Counted from the first letter of the stretch, positions 11,781 to 24,064 are shown. The stretch: DNA of 64,000 bases from Aplectana chamaeleonis (GCA_029168955.1 JAPDOI010000359.1:37501-101500), one strand, 5' to 3'. Program-made: numbers and translations. The notes: a model not told the origin generated them from the sequence alone.

Positions 11781-14411
11781 AGGCACGGTCCAACCTCAGA
11801 ATTGTTTTCCAGTATTTTTTTGCATATTTCAAAGAAAGTTTCGCGCTGATCACAATGGTGTCATCAAAATAGCTCAGAACCCACTACAAACGGAGTTATA
11901 GCCCCTCAAAAATTGTGAATTCGCACGAGGAGAAATTCATGGACGAATTGTCTCGGGCGTGTTATTCCTCGTCGTTCGCAGCCATCGCGCTTGAGCAGAT
12001 CACATTATGGAGCTAGACCGATAACTATTCGAAGAACGTAGATTTTGATCAAAATCCATGGCGCGTCTCTTCCCTAGTCAGACCGGAAACCCTGGGGTGG
12101 TAGTAAATGGGGTGTTAACCGCGAATAAACCGCCACCTCCAAGCCGCCAACATATCGCGACATAAATGCAGTAGAATCGCCAGATTAACGCTAACAAACC
12201 GCCACCTCGTGGGCGGCAACGAACCGCGACATAGGCGCCACGGTGTGTTGCCATTTCAACGAAAGCTGCCCCCTGCTTACACATACATTATGCGTGACCT
12301 TCGTCTGCATAAGTATTTTCTACACTTGGACACGAACGAAGTTTACGGTGGAAAGACGAGGGATCGGAAAGATTATATGTACAAGTAATGCTATTTGTTT
12401 TATTCATCAGGAAGAGCATTCATAGGAAACTTCGTAATATTGCGCTTGTTCGAAATACGATCAGAACGCAATTTTTTAAATTTTCCTTGGAAATCCTAAT
12501 TCTCGTAATTTTTATGAGCTCCGTGAGTTTTCAGGACCACTCTCGAAAAGACAAGTTAAGTTAATCATTAGCCTCAATCAATCAAATGCGTGTGATCTGA
12601 GAAAAGTTTGCATTTGTAGTAACTTTGTTAACGTTTTTTTTGGAGTTTTTCAAACAGGTTTTTGAAAAACATAAAATTTTTCCAAAGGAAATTTCGAGCG
12701 AACGAAAATTTGAAAATTTCTGGATGACTTATTTACAAGGTGTTCTTGAAAAGGTAACGCTAGGTGCGAAAAAGACATTCCGAAACTCGTCGAGTAATGC
12801 ATAAATTCAAAGAATATCCTGCATTCAACTGAAATGGATAGTTAAAAACTTATAAGAATGATGATAAAGTAGATAGTCTATTTTCGTTCCTGAAAAAGAA
12901 TTCAAGTGTTTTTTTGGAAGCGTGCAACTGAAGTCTGGCGGCCGAGATTGGGGTAATGGTGTGGTTTCGGTCATTGATGCAGTTGAATTTGCGAAGTGTT
13001 CGCTGTCTTCTCAAAATGAACTAATCCCCCGCGCGCCATCAGTGCTGAAAATATATAGAAACACTGTTACACACTCATATGCGCATCATGCAAGGAAAAG
13101 ATTTTGTACACATATTTCAAGGTAAGAATTTGAAACACTTCGAGTGGCTCTACCAATGTACCAAAGCAACTGCGTCGCGGACCACCAAAAAAATAAGAGG
13201 CCACGATGGCGCTGATTTGGCAATGAAAGAGGAGTATTCGAATTTCGCAGAAAAAGGAGAACAAATACAGATGGTTTTAGAAACAAGTTCGCATTTCTTT
13301 CCCAAAAAATTCGCCCGATACGCCCCGACTAATGCTGATTAAACATTACTAAAGCATCAAATCACTTGAAAATCAGTGGCTTGGAAAATTTTCACTTTTT
13401 TGCACTGAAGAAGTTGTGGAAACCTTTTCGAAACGAGAGCAAGCAAATAATTTACTGCATACTCCTCATAGCCTGTGCTATGCAATGAACTATGAAAATG
13501 AAACTAACCTGATAATAGCGAAGAGAATGAATTTCGGAAGAAAATAAACAAAAGCGGAGAAGTGTCGGTGCTCGCCAAAAAATTAACAGCTGATTGGGAG
13601 GGATTGATTAGTGCCACCAAAGAAGACGGCCAACGTGTTTCAGCAATGACCCTGCTTTGTTTCCGATCCCTCATCGCCCGTTTCCCTGGCGGAAGCCGTT
13701 AAAAGACTATCCCTTGAAACACCTTTCAGTTTTAAAGATAGGGTGACGTCCTGAATCAAAATGGCTAACAGTGCTATTAACTTCCTTAACCCTCTGCATT
13801 AATTAAACTCGTACTTGCCCTCAGTATAGATGGTCAAAACTGTTCCTACTGTATCTTGCTAACCGCATCCAAAAACTCCTCGGGAGTTTTTCGTTAACCG
13901 CCAGATCCTCTCGCATTTCAGCACTATTTCCGTGCTGTCTGCGAGAGTATGTTGAACGCGAACTTACCGCGAGGATGCCACATGTCGGAATTTTAGAGAA
14001 AAAACAGACCTGAAAAAGTTTTGAAAAGGCTATTTTTCGTAACAAAGGTTACAATTGTCGCTTTTTCGAGGCGTTTTCATTGAAAGTGTATAAGAGGCCT
14101 ACCACTGGGGGATGTTAGAGTGAAACTAGAGCGAGTTCTTTCTTAACTATCAAAAGTTATCATTACAATCTGGTGTGGTTAAACTCGCGCTTAACGCGGA
14201 TTTAACACCTGTTAACTCGCGTTTAACACCCCAATTACTACCAACCATGATGTGGGCGTAGCGGGGTGCTGATTTGGGGGGGGGCGGAAGGAGAGAAGGC
14301 TAGACTTTTCTCGCTTATTCTGAAAAGCTGAGATTTTGCGCCTGGCAGGGATGCTACACCCACTGGCTGGACCATAATATCAAATTTTACCCACGAGTTT
14401 GGAATGTGCCT
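11781..14411. mobile_element. MITE (AGGCACGGTCC ends) split by a 2.2-kb insertion
   Basis: The left end AGGCACGGTCCAACCTCAG follows TTAA at 11777-11780, and a matching right end AATGTGCCT precedes TCAA at 14411. The same left end begins the uninterrupted 477-bp copy at 48142-48618. The extra length is explained by the inverted-repeat element at 12091-14247 lodged within it. No protein is encoded by the MITE portion. Confidence 0.6.
12091..14247. mobile_element. 2.2-kb inverted-repeat element (GGTGTTAACCGCG ends)
   Basis: The left end, about 28 bp containing GGTGGTAGTAAATGGGG and GTGTTAACCGCG, is mirrored at 14205-14245 with few mismatches. Between them are an AT-rich core and, near 12125-12230, an internal repeat of AACCGCCACCTC and CGCGACATA. 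No transposase is recognisable, so it is non-autonomous or decayed. The ends resemble 58655-58720 (CTGGGGTGGTAGTA), a likely fragment of another copy. Confidence 0.65.
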
Positions 14412-14471
14412 TCAAGAGATTTACAAAGCATAGAGCAGCTAGCTTGTTGACTTGCGTAGTATGTCAATTAA

Positions 14472-15450
14472 AGGCAGTGTTCACGATAATCTTCGATTTT
14501 GAAATTAATCGCTAAATCGATTGTTTGGTCACCGGGTAGAACTGAAATGACGAAGAAATCGAGAAAAAAAAACCCAGAAGCGGACCAAATCCTTTCCTCT
14601 CACCCCACCTTTTCACTCTCACTGGAACTGTTCGTTGTGACAATGAAACCTTTCGTGGTCCCGTATTTTGAAATTTTTCGCTTTCTGTTGCTCCGTTCTT
14701 TCCTACGGACCCCAACTAATACTGCTTCGCCTGAAATACTCTTCTTTTTTGATTAATCCCTTTTTTCACCTGTGACAACCACCGTGAACATGTTCATCCA
14801 ATCGGACAACTAGTCCAGGCCAGAGAAAACTGCCACTGAAATAAGACGTTCTGGTGCGTTTCAAGCCGTTTCTTCGAAATTTCGGTCACACTTGGTGGCC
14901 AACGTATTGTTTTAAAGGAAGTGTTCACGATGAAAAAAGTTTTTGAAATTCCACTAGGATTGGGTAGTGGAGGGACACTCTGTAACGTTAACGTCGAAAG
15001 AACGCATGAAAACGAGCCAGGAAGAGCCCCAAAAGAGCCCGAAGTTGCAACTTCGAGCGCATTGAAACCCCAAAAGCGCATCACACGCCCACCGACCTGA
15101 ACAAATGAATGCTCGAGATCGTGAGATGAGCGATGATTCTCAATCATTAGCCCCGTTCTTCCCTTCATTCTCAGCTTCTCTCTTTACTCAGGTCAGCTCG
15201 CTTAGATCGGCTGCAAAAAAAGGAAGTTACAAGCCTCGGACAACTCGTCCACCATGTTTCCATAGCTCAATCTTTGAGGGACCATACCTGCCTGCGTTCA
15301 CGGAAGGTCTTGTATGATTTCAGAGACATCATTGGAATCAGCATGGGGCCGTTTTCAAGATAGGCGGAAAAACAGAAAAAAACGATTTTCATCGTGAACA
15401 CTGCCTTTAAGTGCAACACTCGGGGACAAAAGTCATCGTTAACACTGCTT
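14472..15450. mobile_element. TTAA-flanked AGGCAGTG MITE, outer copy with a MITE inside
   Basis: It begins AGGCAGTGTTCACGATAATC after TTAA (14468-14471) and ends AACACTGCTT before TTAA (15451-15454). The internal sequence matches the copies at 24794-25277, 39631-40070 and 40520-40995. A second MITE occupies 14916-15406, after which the end of this one resumes. Without the insert its length is about 490 bp, in line with its relatives. Confidence 0.85.
14916..15406. mobile_element. TTAA-flanked AGGCAGTG MITE nested in another
   Basis: This 491-bp element has ends AGGAAGTGTTCACGATG and CATCGTGAACACTGCCT and is bounded by TTAA at 14912-14915 and 15407-15410. Its interior (GGGTAGTGGAGGGACACTC and a GAGATGAGCGATGATT block) matches those at 15780-16266 and 35421-35908. 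The TTAA duplication is complete, as in piggyBac-type insertion. Confidence 0.88.
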
Positions 15451-15779
15451 TTAAAGTAGCGCGTTGAAGCTCCATCAAAACCATCCAATAATTTTCAGTT
15501 GTCATCTTGACGAAATGATGACTACAGTAGATCATCTCTCCATCTTGCCGTTGTGTTGTCGTAACAACGTGGGTCTTTTCATCGTTCTCTTATCCGCCCA
15601 AGTCTTTTCAAAGTCTTTAGCTCTACAAATCCATTCCCGTTTGCGGTCGCTTTGAAGCTGCCGTCGCAACTTCTTCCTCATACACTTCTTCTCTAGGAAG
15701 TTTTTATAGGTCCGGGGAGCGCATGCTTTGTTGTAAATAGATGGTGCTTCCGCTAAGACGTAGGCATACTTCTTCTTAG

Positions 15780-16266
15780 AGGCAGTGTTCACGATAAAAA
15801 ATGTGTTCCAGTTTTTCGCTAGGAATGGGTTGTGGAGGGGCACACTGTAACGCTGACGTCGAAAGAACGCATGGAAATGAGCCAGGAAGAGCCCCAAATA
15901 AGCCCGAAGCTGTCGCTTCGAGCGCATGCCAACCCCCAAAAGCGCACTACCCGCCCTCCGACGTGAACAAATGAAAGCTCGAGATCGTGAGATGAGCGAT
16001 GGTTTCCAATCAGTAGCCCCGTTCCTCCCTTCGTTCTCAACTTCTCTCTTTACTCAGCTCAGCTCGCCTACATCGGCTGCACAAGACGGAAGTTACAAGC
16101 CTCGAACAACTCGCCCGCCATGCTTCTCTAGCTAAATTTGTGAGGGACCATAACTCCGTTCCTAGAAGGTGTTGTACGATTTAAGAGACATCATTGGAAT
16201 CAGCATGGGACCGTTTTCATAACAGGTTGGATAACAGAAAAACGATTCTTATCGTGAACACTGCCT
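15780..16266. mobile_element. AGGCAGTG MITE inserted in RTE copy 2
   Basis: The 487-bp element is flanked by TTAG (15776-15779) and TTAA (16267-16270). In the uninterrupted RTE copy 1 the same place reads CTTCTTAGGCTG, so the target was TTAG or TTAA and exactly four bases were duplicated. This gives a direct before/after comparison for the target preference of the family. Confidence 0.92.
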
Positions 16267-17097
16267 TTAAGCCGAATGACCTGAAGTGTCTCTTTCGAAC
16301 GCCTTAGTTGCACTTGACGAAAGAATCCGTGTCGCGGAATTTGTTCTCTGTCCGTTCCCCGATATGAATAGAGACGCGCTTTCCGATTTTCTTTTCACCT
16401 CAACTCTGAGACTAGACACGTCAATCCTCTGGAGAGGCTGGGCCCCATGCTTCCTCTTAAGAATCCTGGCATTAAAGCTCAATTGAACAGGACCGTGGTC
16501 GGAATCAAATGCGTCACTGTACACAGCTATAGATCTTCGGATGTCTGACGCTGGAATATTCCTAGTCAGAACATAGTCGAGCCGTAGTCTTAAAGTGGTC
16601 ATCTTCCGCTTCCGCTGTTCTTCTGTAGATAGCTGGGTTGGTTCCTGCCACGTAAGCTGATGGCGGCGATGATTCCTCTTGAATGTCGATGCAATAATCA
16701 GACCACTGCGTTCACACAAGTCGACAAGGCGGTAGCCATTGTTCGATGTTTGCTTCACTGGGTAGAACCATTTACCGAGTACTTTGGATTCCTGATCAAG
16801 TCCTATCTTCGAGTTTGCGTCGATTCCCACGACAACAACATGCTAACAAGGTATCCTGGCTAGCAGCGTATTGACTTTCTCGAAGCAGGCATCCTGGGAA
16901 TTGTTTTCGGCGGTTTAGGTGGGCGCATGAACACTCACTATCCTCAGACAGACTAATCCTCTGCGATGCCGCAGTCGCACAAATGCAATCCTACACGACG
17001 CTGAGCCAAACTCCTCGATCAGGCCATTGCAGTCCTTCCTTACAGCTATCGCGCAGCCCCCCACTCTCCTATCATGAGCGTTGCCGCAGTGGATCGT

Positions 17098-18072
17098 ATA
17101 CATTCCATCCGATGGCCAAAATGGAGTCGGATCGGATTTTCGGATATTGCCGATTTTGCAAAACCGACTCATCGGATAAATCGGATACTGTCCCAAACGA
17201 GAATTTCGGATAACGGATCCTATCCGAAACCATAATTTTTGATCGGATCGGATATCGGATATCCGATCGGATAAAATCGGATTCACCGGATAATTCGGAT
17301 GAAAAAACGGATAAGAAAATTTTTTTAGTAGTACCGTGGATTCACCCCCGTGTATTCAAGCAAATACATTCTGTAGCCACGAGCATATGCGTCGCGGTCC
17401 GGTGTGTGTCGCGCTCGCGGCGAACACTAAACCCCCCCCCCTTTAGAGTAGTCTTCAGCGCTTTAAAGTAGTGAATGGCTATCATCTGTGACGAGAAATG
17501 AACGCAGGAAAGCAAATTATGCCCCTGGACATGTCAGTTTACTTGGTTTCACCCTAAAGCAGGTATGTCGCGTCGCCGCGCAACTCGTCGCGCGCGACGC
17601 TCGCCAACAACGACGCGGCACGCACGGGTGAGAAACTTCGCCCTCCCCTGCAACCGGTGAGAGCTCATAACTGACCAAAAAGAAGACCTGCCACAGAATC
17701 ATGGTTTAGCGGGCGTTGCGACCAATCTCGATAGGGCTACGACCCCTTACCCTGTTAAACGAAACCTTGGAAAAAAATCCGAATTCGTTAAGAACTACCC
17801 CTTCTGGGTAAACATTGAGCTTGAAAATTATATGATCCCTGCAGAATTAACGCTTTCGCAGCAAGGGGGGCCACCGTGCAATCGTACATAGCCACGCCCA
17901 TTTTCCCGTGCCGCCGCATCATGAGTACACCAACCAAGGGTTTCCTTACCCTCCTGAATTCAAGTCGTTTGATTACGACACGGAAAAATGGGTAGGGACA
18001 AGTGCGAAACCGAAGCAAGGCTACTTCTTTTTTGCAGTATATCCGAAACCGACTCCGTCGGATGGAATGTAT
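17098..18072. mobile_element. 975-bp transposon with 10-bp target duplication (MULE-like)
   Basis: Terminal inverted repeats ATACATTCCATCCGA and TCGGATGGAATGTAT enclose the element. The identical 10-bp AGTGGATCGT lies outside both ends (17088-17097 and 18073-18082), and RTE copy 1 has a single related site there. A 9-11 bp duplication is typical of Mutator-like elements, but no MURA transposase is present, so the class is inferred. The left 245 bp are dense in ATCCGAT/ATCGGAT words; the rest includes a C-run near 17434 and no convincing gene. A fragment of the same family lies at 6055-6297. Confidence 0.85.
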
Positions 18073-18492
18073 AGTGGATCGTATACCCTCCGACTTTTAT
18101 GGCCGTCTATTCTTCAGTTTCGTGAAAAGCAGCAAATGTTGCATGGAACTAGCTCAAAAGTCTGAATAGCGCAGTTTTCCGGATATCACTCGACAGCGAT
18201 CGACAGTTCAGAGTGGCAAAATTGCGACTTGTGGCCAGAGACTTACTCTATCAACTCCCTAGGTACAGAATCTTACTCTATCAACTCCCTAGGTACAGAA
18301 CCTAAGATGTTACGGACTAGAGGTCTTAATGTGCCAGAAAACAGCTTCTTTTTGCATTGTATGAGAGAACGTTAGCTACATGGCTGGGCACGCTATATGG
18401 TTCGAACGTTCCCTGTGTATAGTCAAACGTCTGCTGGGTATAGTAGAAGCAGGGGCACCGACGACCAGGTGCGCACAGACTTGTATACAAAT

Positions 18493-20490
18493 CCCCAACA
18501 CATGCATATGCAAATCGAACCGGCCCTTCTGTGAGAGTGCTGATTTTTCACATAATTTCATAGCTATTCGCTCAGCTGTCCTCCTAACCCTATTACAAAC
18601 TGTATTAGGCAAAATGCAGACATTTATGAAACATGCGTTGGGTCCAAAACACTCCTTCTTAGTCACGGCGTAACAAGAATATCTCAATTGTGGAGTCTAC
18701 ACATTCCATCCGACAAAATCCTTTTGGATAAACACAGATTGTATCTACAGTTTCCGAAAAGTTAGGCAAATGCGCAAATGTAGGATCCGTCTATATGTCC
18801 GGATATTGGGTAGGGTAGACAGGGGCGCATGTAGCGCAGTGGCAGAAGGCCACACAACGTCGAGTTCTATCCCCACCTAAGGCCAACCACCAGTGCTATC
18901 ACGGTCGGTGGAGTTGGTACCAGGTTTGTCTAGGAGGATAAGAGCAGTGGTCAGACGCAATACGTGTTCGATATCCAAAAACCCCTACGGTTCTGGATGG
19001 AATTCGATTGTGTGGTGCTTCCCCCAGGGCCTGATTGATTTTTCCTCCATTTGTTATAAAATCAAACTTTGTATCGAAACGGTAGTGCGATTTTCTCGCG
19101 GTAATCGAATATCATGATATTGTTTTCTTGCAGTATATTACTTTGTAAGCTTAATAATTTCGAATTGAAGTGTCTCGCCCTTGAGAAAATCGATGCTGAT
19201 GAAACGCCCACTCCCGATTTGCTATCTTTGAATGCGTGTGACTGCAGGGAAACCCTTATTCGGCGAACGCCATTGTGAAGGTTATCCTCAGAATAGCTTT
19301 ACTTGTTCCCATTATTGATTGGCGGACAAGAAAATTTGGGTTTCGAACTGTTCAAACGAAAGGCTTATTAAGACATACATCTTTTTTCGATTTCAATCAT
19401 AGTGTGACTTTAGAACACGTTCAAAGGCAACTGTGCGGTGCCGTACAGTGGCTCTTATTCAAGGCTGCACACTCGCGCTTAGGACTGTCTAAACAAGTTA
19501 CCTGTTACTTGAGCACAAGTATTTTGATGGTGTCACGCAATTTGCTGAGCTCAATCTGCAATTAATTCCATTTTCAATCGCTATGTGGTATGCAAGCTTT
19601 GAACTTGCACGTATGTAGCATGAAATAGTGTGAAAAATAGATGAAGAAACATTACTACTAGTCAAAAACCGAAAAAGTTTTGCGTGCTAAACTAGCGCTC
19701 CGTGAATCGCACAAGATACGGAAGGTAAAAATATCGAGTCTGCTGAGACAGAGGCAGATAATCCAAATTTCAAACTTTTTCTAGTTTCGCTTTCTAAAAA
19801 CCGCATTCCCAAGTATTTTTGGTTGTTTCGCGCTCGTAATGAAACCCGATTTCCGGTTTACCACATCCGTATTCCGGTCATCTATGGTGACCATCATCGA
19901 TGTTTCGCCGAAGCACAAAAACACGATTCACTGTTCTAGTCGACCATAATGAGCTTTTTCCTAATGGGAACAGGAAAAAAACAGTTAAAACCTAACACTC
20001 CGATGAACTTCGGTTTTTGCTGAACTATGTTGAAGTGTGAGAAAACATATTGCCAGTCAACGACCGTGGCAGCTCCGACAGCATCGTCGGGCGAATTCAA
20101 GGTGTTGACAGTCTCTTCGGGCGGATGGCACTCAAAAAACAAGGACGCCGACCTGATCATAGAGTGGTTGTTGTTAAGACCAGGATCATACTTCCCATGA
20201 CCAGCGACAGCGACAGTGCACATCAGGCATATCGATTTTCAGTCGTTATAGATGGGAAACATTGTGTCGCGTCGCTTGTTGCTGGAAGTATGATCCTAGC
20301 CGTAGGCCCACGGTTGGCCTCCACCCGGCGTTAGGGTCAAAAAGGCAGTGCAGGAGTACGTTCCAATGTCTACCCACGGTGCCGTGGGAGGACAAAAGCA
20401 TGTCTGTGGACAAATTTGCTTGCCATTACTACGAATTCCATTTAGAAATAGTGTCAGTGCCACCGTGTTTACGTTTCCGTTCAAAGGCAA
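18493..20490. other. Mostly unannotated; tRNA-like remnant and small hairpin
   Basis: At about 18829-18880 a TAGCGCAGTGG box followed at tRNA-like distance by GAGTTCTATCCCC resembles pol III A and B boxes, probably a tRNA-derived SINE relic and not a working tRNA. At 20172-20298 an AGGATCATACTTCC end and its inverse enclose CGACAGCGACAG repeats. Elsewhere (19.1-20.0 kb) nothing recognisable was found. Confidence 0.4.
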
Positions 20491-20953
20491 AGGCAATGTC
20501 CACGATGAATTTCGTTCTCGAGGCTTCAGTGTGAAACACTAAACTGGCAGATGTTGGAGGGCATAGGGTCGAAGAAAGCAGCAACACCGGCTAAAAATAT
20601 AGGAAAACGGCTCTGAAAGTTAGCCCAGTACACCTGCTTATCCCGCTCCGCCCCCTTACCCCATTCAGACGAGCTTGTGGCGCCGCAGACGTTTTCCATG
20701 GAAAGTTGCCAAGAAATTCCGCCACGCCCAGCTTGGTCGATTCGCGCACATTTCGTCATTAGCTCGTGCTTGCGGAAACTAGCGCGACCCGTGAGCTCGT
20801 CCGCTGCCTGAAATTCTACGTACGTTAGAAAACGCTATGTTAGCTAAATCTGAGCGCTTTTTTTCGCTGTTTCTTCACTATTCGAAAGCTTACAACAAAA
20901 CAACTTCATTTTGGAGTCGAACTCGAATATGATATTCATCGTAAACACTGCCT
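20491..20953. mobile_element. MITE of the AGGCAGTG group, diverged
   Basis: The ends AGGCAATGTCCACGATGAA and TCGTAAACACTGCCT match the group consensus. The interior (CTTCAGTGTGAAACACTA, GGCAGATG, CCTGCTTA, GACGAGCTTGTGGCGCC) matches the copy at 27257-27705, defining a distinct subfamily. No coding sequence is visible. Confidence 0.8.
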
Positions 20954-22072
20954 CTAAACCATTAACCGTGGGAATGTGCCTGGAACGCACCCCGGAACGG
21001 TTGAACCTTTAAGAAATCTACGCTGCACCACTGACTGAATCTATACAGTGTTCTCATCATAAATATACTTAACGGTACGAAATTCCGGTCCGTGGTCCTG
21101 GCACGATTATTATCGTATTGCGTGCGGCAGCAGCAATTGTCTGCAGCTGCAGAACTGAACTTCCTTCCGATAAGGACAGTATATTCATGCTCTCCAGAAA
21201 GGCCGTGAGTGTCTTCTTCCTTCTAGACTCATTCGTTTTCTAATGTTGATAGAAGCTCTAGTTTGACCGAATAGTTGAAGCATAAAGTATTTGAAATTTT
21301 TGAGACACTCTGAAATGTGTCGGCCTCAAGACCAACATGCAGTTACGTCAGTACTCCAATTTCGCCAGCAAAACATCTTTCAGTATATCAAAAACATCGT
21401 GAACCTTGGTCGTTAAATTTTTTATGTTCGCAGAAATCAATGCCTGTTTTGAAGTGCCTGTCTATAATCAGCTGCCTCCGTTGCTTTGCTATTTAGTGAA
21501 ATAGAATTTTTCTTTGACTATTCCGTCGTGTGTAGTGATAGTTTTGCCATGGATAACAAACAGTTGCTCATTATATAGTGACGCTGGAGTCGAAGAAAAT
21601 TCATGACTAAAAGTGCTAGGGCGAAATGGTGTGGTTTTGGTGAATTATCATAGGTAAGATTTTGGTTTCGAGGTAAGTTTTTATTTTTTTTTTGAAGTTC
21701 CTGTTCCGAGTTGGAATTTGTTGAGAGACTATTCGCTCCTCATAGATGCTTAATTGGCTTTTACCCATGAGTAGTTTGAAGAAACAGAGGCGGAGATTAT
21801 TACATGTGTACTAAATGATGATCCGTATTTATGTAAAAAAAAGTTATCATGACAACCCCATAAGGTTCAGCACGACGCTTTTTCGGAGAAATTTGTGCAT
21901 AGAATTAGCATGGAACTAGCCGCAGAACGCCTGCCTTGTCCAAAGCCGCATAGTAATGACCCACAGTTTGGGTGGTCGGGGAACTCGGTCCTGTCGAGCC
22001 GTGACGACGCCACAACGTGGTGTTTCATCAACCCCAAACTTCGCAGTAGCGCTAAACCTTCTTCCCTTTCCA
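20954..22072. other. Unannotated sequence with one transposon-like motif
   Basis: Near 21078 the words GAAATTCCGGTCCG and TCCTGGCACGATT recall the CCGGTCCGCA MITE family, but the second end is not found. The remainder contains no recognised gene or repeat. Confidence 0.4.
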
Positions 22073-22558
22073 AGGTCAGTGTTCACCATCTAAAATGTGT
22101 TTCAGTTTCCACTAGAAACGGGTAGTGGAGGATCACATTGTAACGCCAACGTCGAAATAACGCATGAAAACGAGCCAGGATGAGCCTCAAAAGAGCCCGA
22201 AGTTGCCACTTTGAGCGCAAGTCAAACCCCAGAAGGGCAATGCCCGTCCTCCGACGTGAACAAATGAAAATTCGAGATCGTGAGATGAGCGAAGTTTTCC
22301 GATCAATACCCTCGCTCTTCCCTTCATTCTCAACTTCTCTCTTTGCTCAGGTCAGATAGCATACATCGGTTGCAAATGACGGAAGTTACCAGCCTCGGAC
22401 AACTCGTCCACCATGCTTCCCCATCTCAACTTTGAGGGGTCGCAGCTCCGTTCCTAGGGGATTTTGCACGATTCTAGATGCATCATTGGAATCCGCGTGG
22501 GACTGTCTTCAAGACAGGGAGAAAAACGGAATACGGATTCTGATGTTGTACTGTGCCT
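22073..22558. mobile_element. MITE, first of three placed end to end
   Basis: The left end AGGTCAGTGTTCACC and right end GTACTGTGCCT enclose sequence like that of 14916-15406 (GGGTAGTGGAGGATCAC, GAGATGAGCGAAG, AACTTCTCTCTTTGCTCAG). Its right-hand TTAA (22559-22562) is also the left flank of the next element. Confidence 0.78.
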
Positions 22559-22562
22559 TTAA

Positions 22563-23030
22563 AGACACAGTCCAAGCTCAGGGACGAAATCTGAGATTTC
22601 CACATGAGTGTGAAGTACACCCACCTCATATAACACCTGCCAAGTGCGAGCTCTTGCTATTTCCGACTAAGTGAGATATAGTAGGAAGCCACACTGGGGC
22701 GCCCACATCGGTAAGCCACTTTGACACACTTCCTTTCGAGCTGATTAGTGGCGAGATGATCGATGATTATTGATCAGTATGTCCGTTATTCCTTTCATTC
22801 TTAACTTCGCTCTTCACTCAGGTCAGCTTAGATACATCGGCTGCAAAAGACAGACTTTGCCAGCCTCGTATAACTCGTCCACCATGTTTCCGAAGCTCAA
22901 CTTTTGGGGGGACATAACTTCGCTCCCATGGGATCTTGTTCGATCTAAGAGACATCATTGGAATCAACGTGGGACCGCTTTCAAGATAGGCGGAAAAGCA
23001 TAAAATCGATTCTGACGTTGGACTGTGCCT
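22563..23030. mobile_element. MITE, second of three placed end to end
   Basis: The ends AGACACAGTCCAAGCTCAG and GACTGTGCCT are bounded by TTAA on the left and TCAA (23031-23034) on the right. Its interior is the inverse counterpart of 48142-48618, so it belongs to the AGGCACAGTCC subfamily. Confidence 0.8.
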
Positions 23031-23034
23031 TCAA

Positions 23035-23515
23035 AGGCACGGTGCATACACCCTTCAGATATGAATTTTGAGATTTTTGTGTAATTGTGTAGAAGACCCC
23101 TCCTGTATAACACGTGCCAAATGCGAGATCTCAATTCCTTCAAATAAGCGAGATATGGGCGACCACCACGGGCCCGACCCCCTCCAGCCACCACCACTGG
23201 CCCGGCCCCTTCCTGATTTTCGATCTCAATAGCGGCTAGATGGATGAATGATTTTCAACCGATTCATCATTCTTCCCTCCCTTTCCAATCTGTCTCCGCA
23301 TCTTGTTATGCTCTCGTGCCGCGACTGCGAATCAAGAGAAATACGAGCCTAAAACAACTCGTCCACCAAAATTTTGCCCTCGAAATATAGCCATTCATGG
23401 AGCCATATCTCCGTTCGTAGGGGGTCTTGGACGATTTAACAAACACATTGTGATCACAGTGTGACCCTCTCCAAGATGTGGATAAAGTCTCAAACAAGTC
23501 AGATTTCAGATCAGA
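23035..23515. mobile_element. MITE, third of three; right end unclear
   Basis: It starts AGGCACGGTGCATACACC right after TCAA. The interior (GTGTAATTGTGTAGAAGACC, GGCGACCACCACGGGCCCGA, TCTTGTTATGCTCTCGTGCC) is inverse to the intact copy at 41048-41531. The right terminus was not located; 23515 is where homology fades. Confidence 0.65.
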
Positions 23516-24060
23516 TATATCATATATCATATTTGGCAGATATAAGTATTCCTGAAATCGCGGCGGATACGAGTTCTTAGGACCGGAAAATATAGAGGCT
23601 CTCTGAGGCACATCCGCTTGAAAAAGTACTCGAGAGAACAATCTTGGTGGGGTCGTACGGTTCGCACTAAAACGCTCACATGGTTGGAAGCCTCAACAAC
23701 TACAGTCAAAATTACCGTATCTAGGCCATATTGAGCGACAAATATGTGCAATCTCCGCCCATTTTCTGCAGTCTCCGCGCCACAATACAAAAGCTTCAAA
23801 TCAATTGCTCCAAGAAGGTCACTTCGACCAGTTTTCGATAGGTGATTTGAAGAGGAAGACGAAACGGTCAAGCATCTAGCAGTGCTGTGACTATATCCGT
23901 TTATTCGCCTACAAGGTGCACACCCACGCCGCTTCGCAGCGTACTTGTAGGCGTGTATTTTGACGCATAAAATGATATTTTCATTGTCAAATGAGAACTT
24001 AGTTATTATAGTTCCTCGAAACCTAATCCGATCCTACACACTTTTTACTGCGTCGGCGCA
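23516..24060. other. Unannotated; short palindromic GCACACCCACGCC region
   Basis: At 23905-23955 CGCCTACAAGGTGCAC and TACTTGTAGGCGTG form a small inverted repeat. No gene is evident; the open frame at 23527-23871 on the minus strand lacks a recognisable domain. Confidence 0.35.
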
Positions 24061-24064
24061 CTTA

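Larger units (their letters stand above)
15525..18492 (-). mobile_element. RTE LINE copy 2, interrupted by two transposons
   Basis: Three blocks align to copy 1 in order: 18492-18083 (5' part), 17087-16271 (endonuclease with GIDANSKIG and SDHGPV) and 15779-15530 (RT N-terminal linker). The gaps are filled by a 975-bp transposon at 17098-18072 and a 487-bp MITE at 15780-16266. The RT core and 3' end are missing, so this copy lost its 3' side by deletion; LINEs are normally truncated at the 5' side instead. A local 27-bp tandem duplication (CTTACTCTATCAACTCCC...) sits at about 18243-18300. Homology above 18492 stops where copy 1 stops. Confidence 0.9.
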
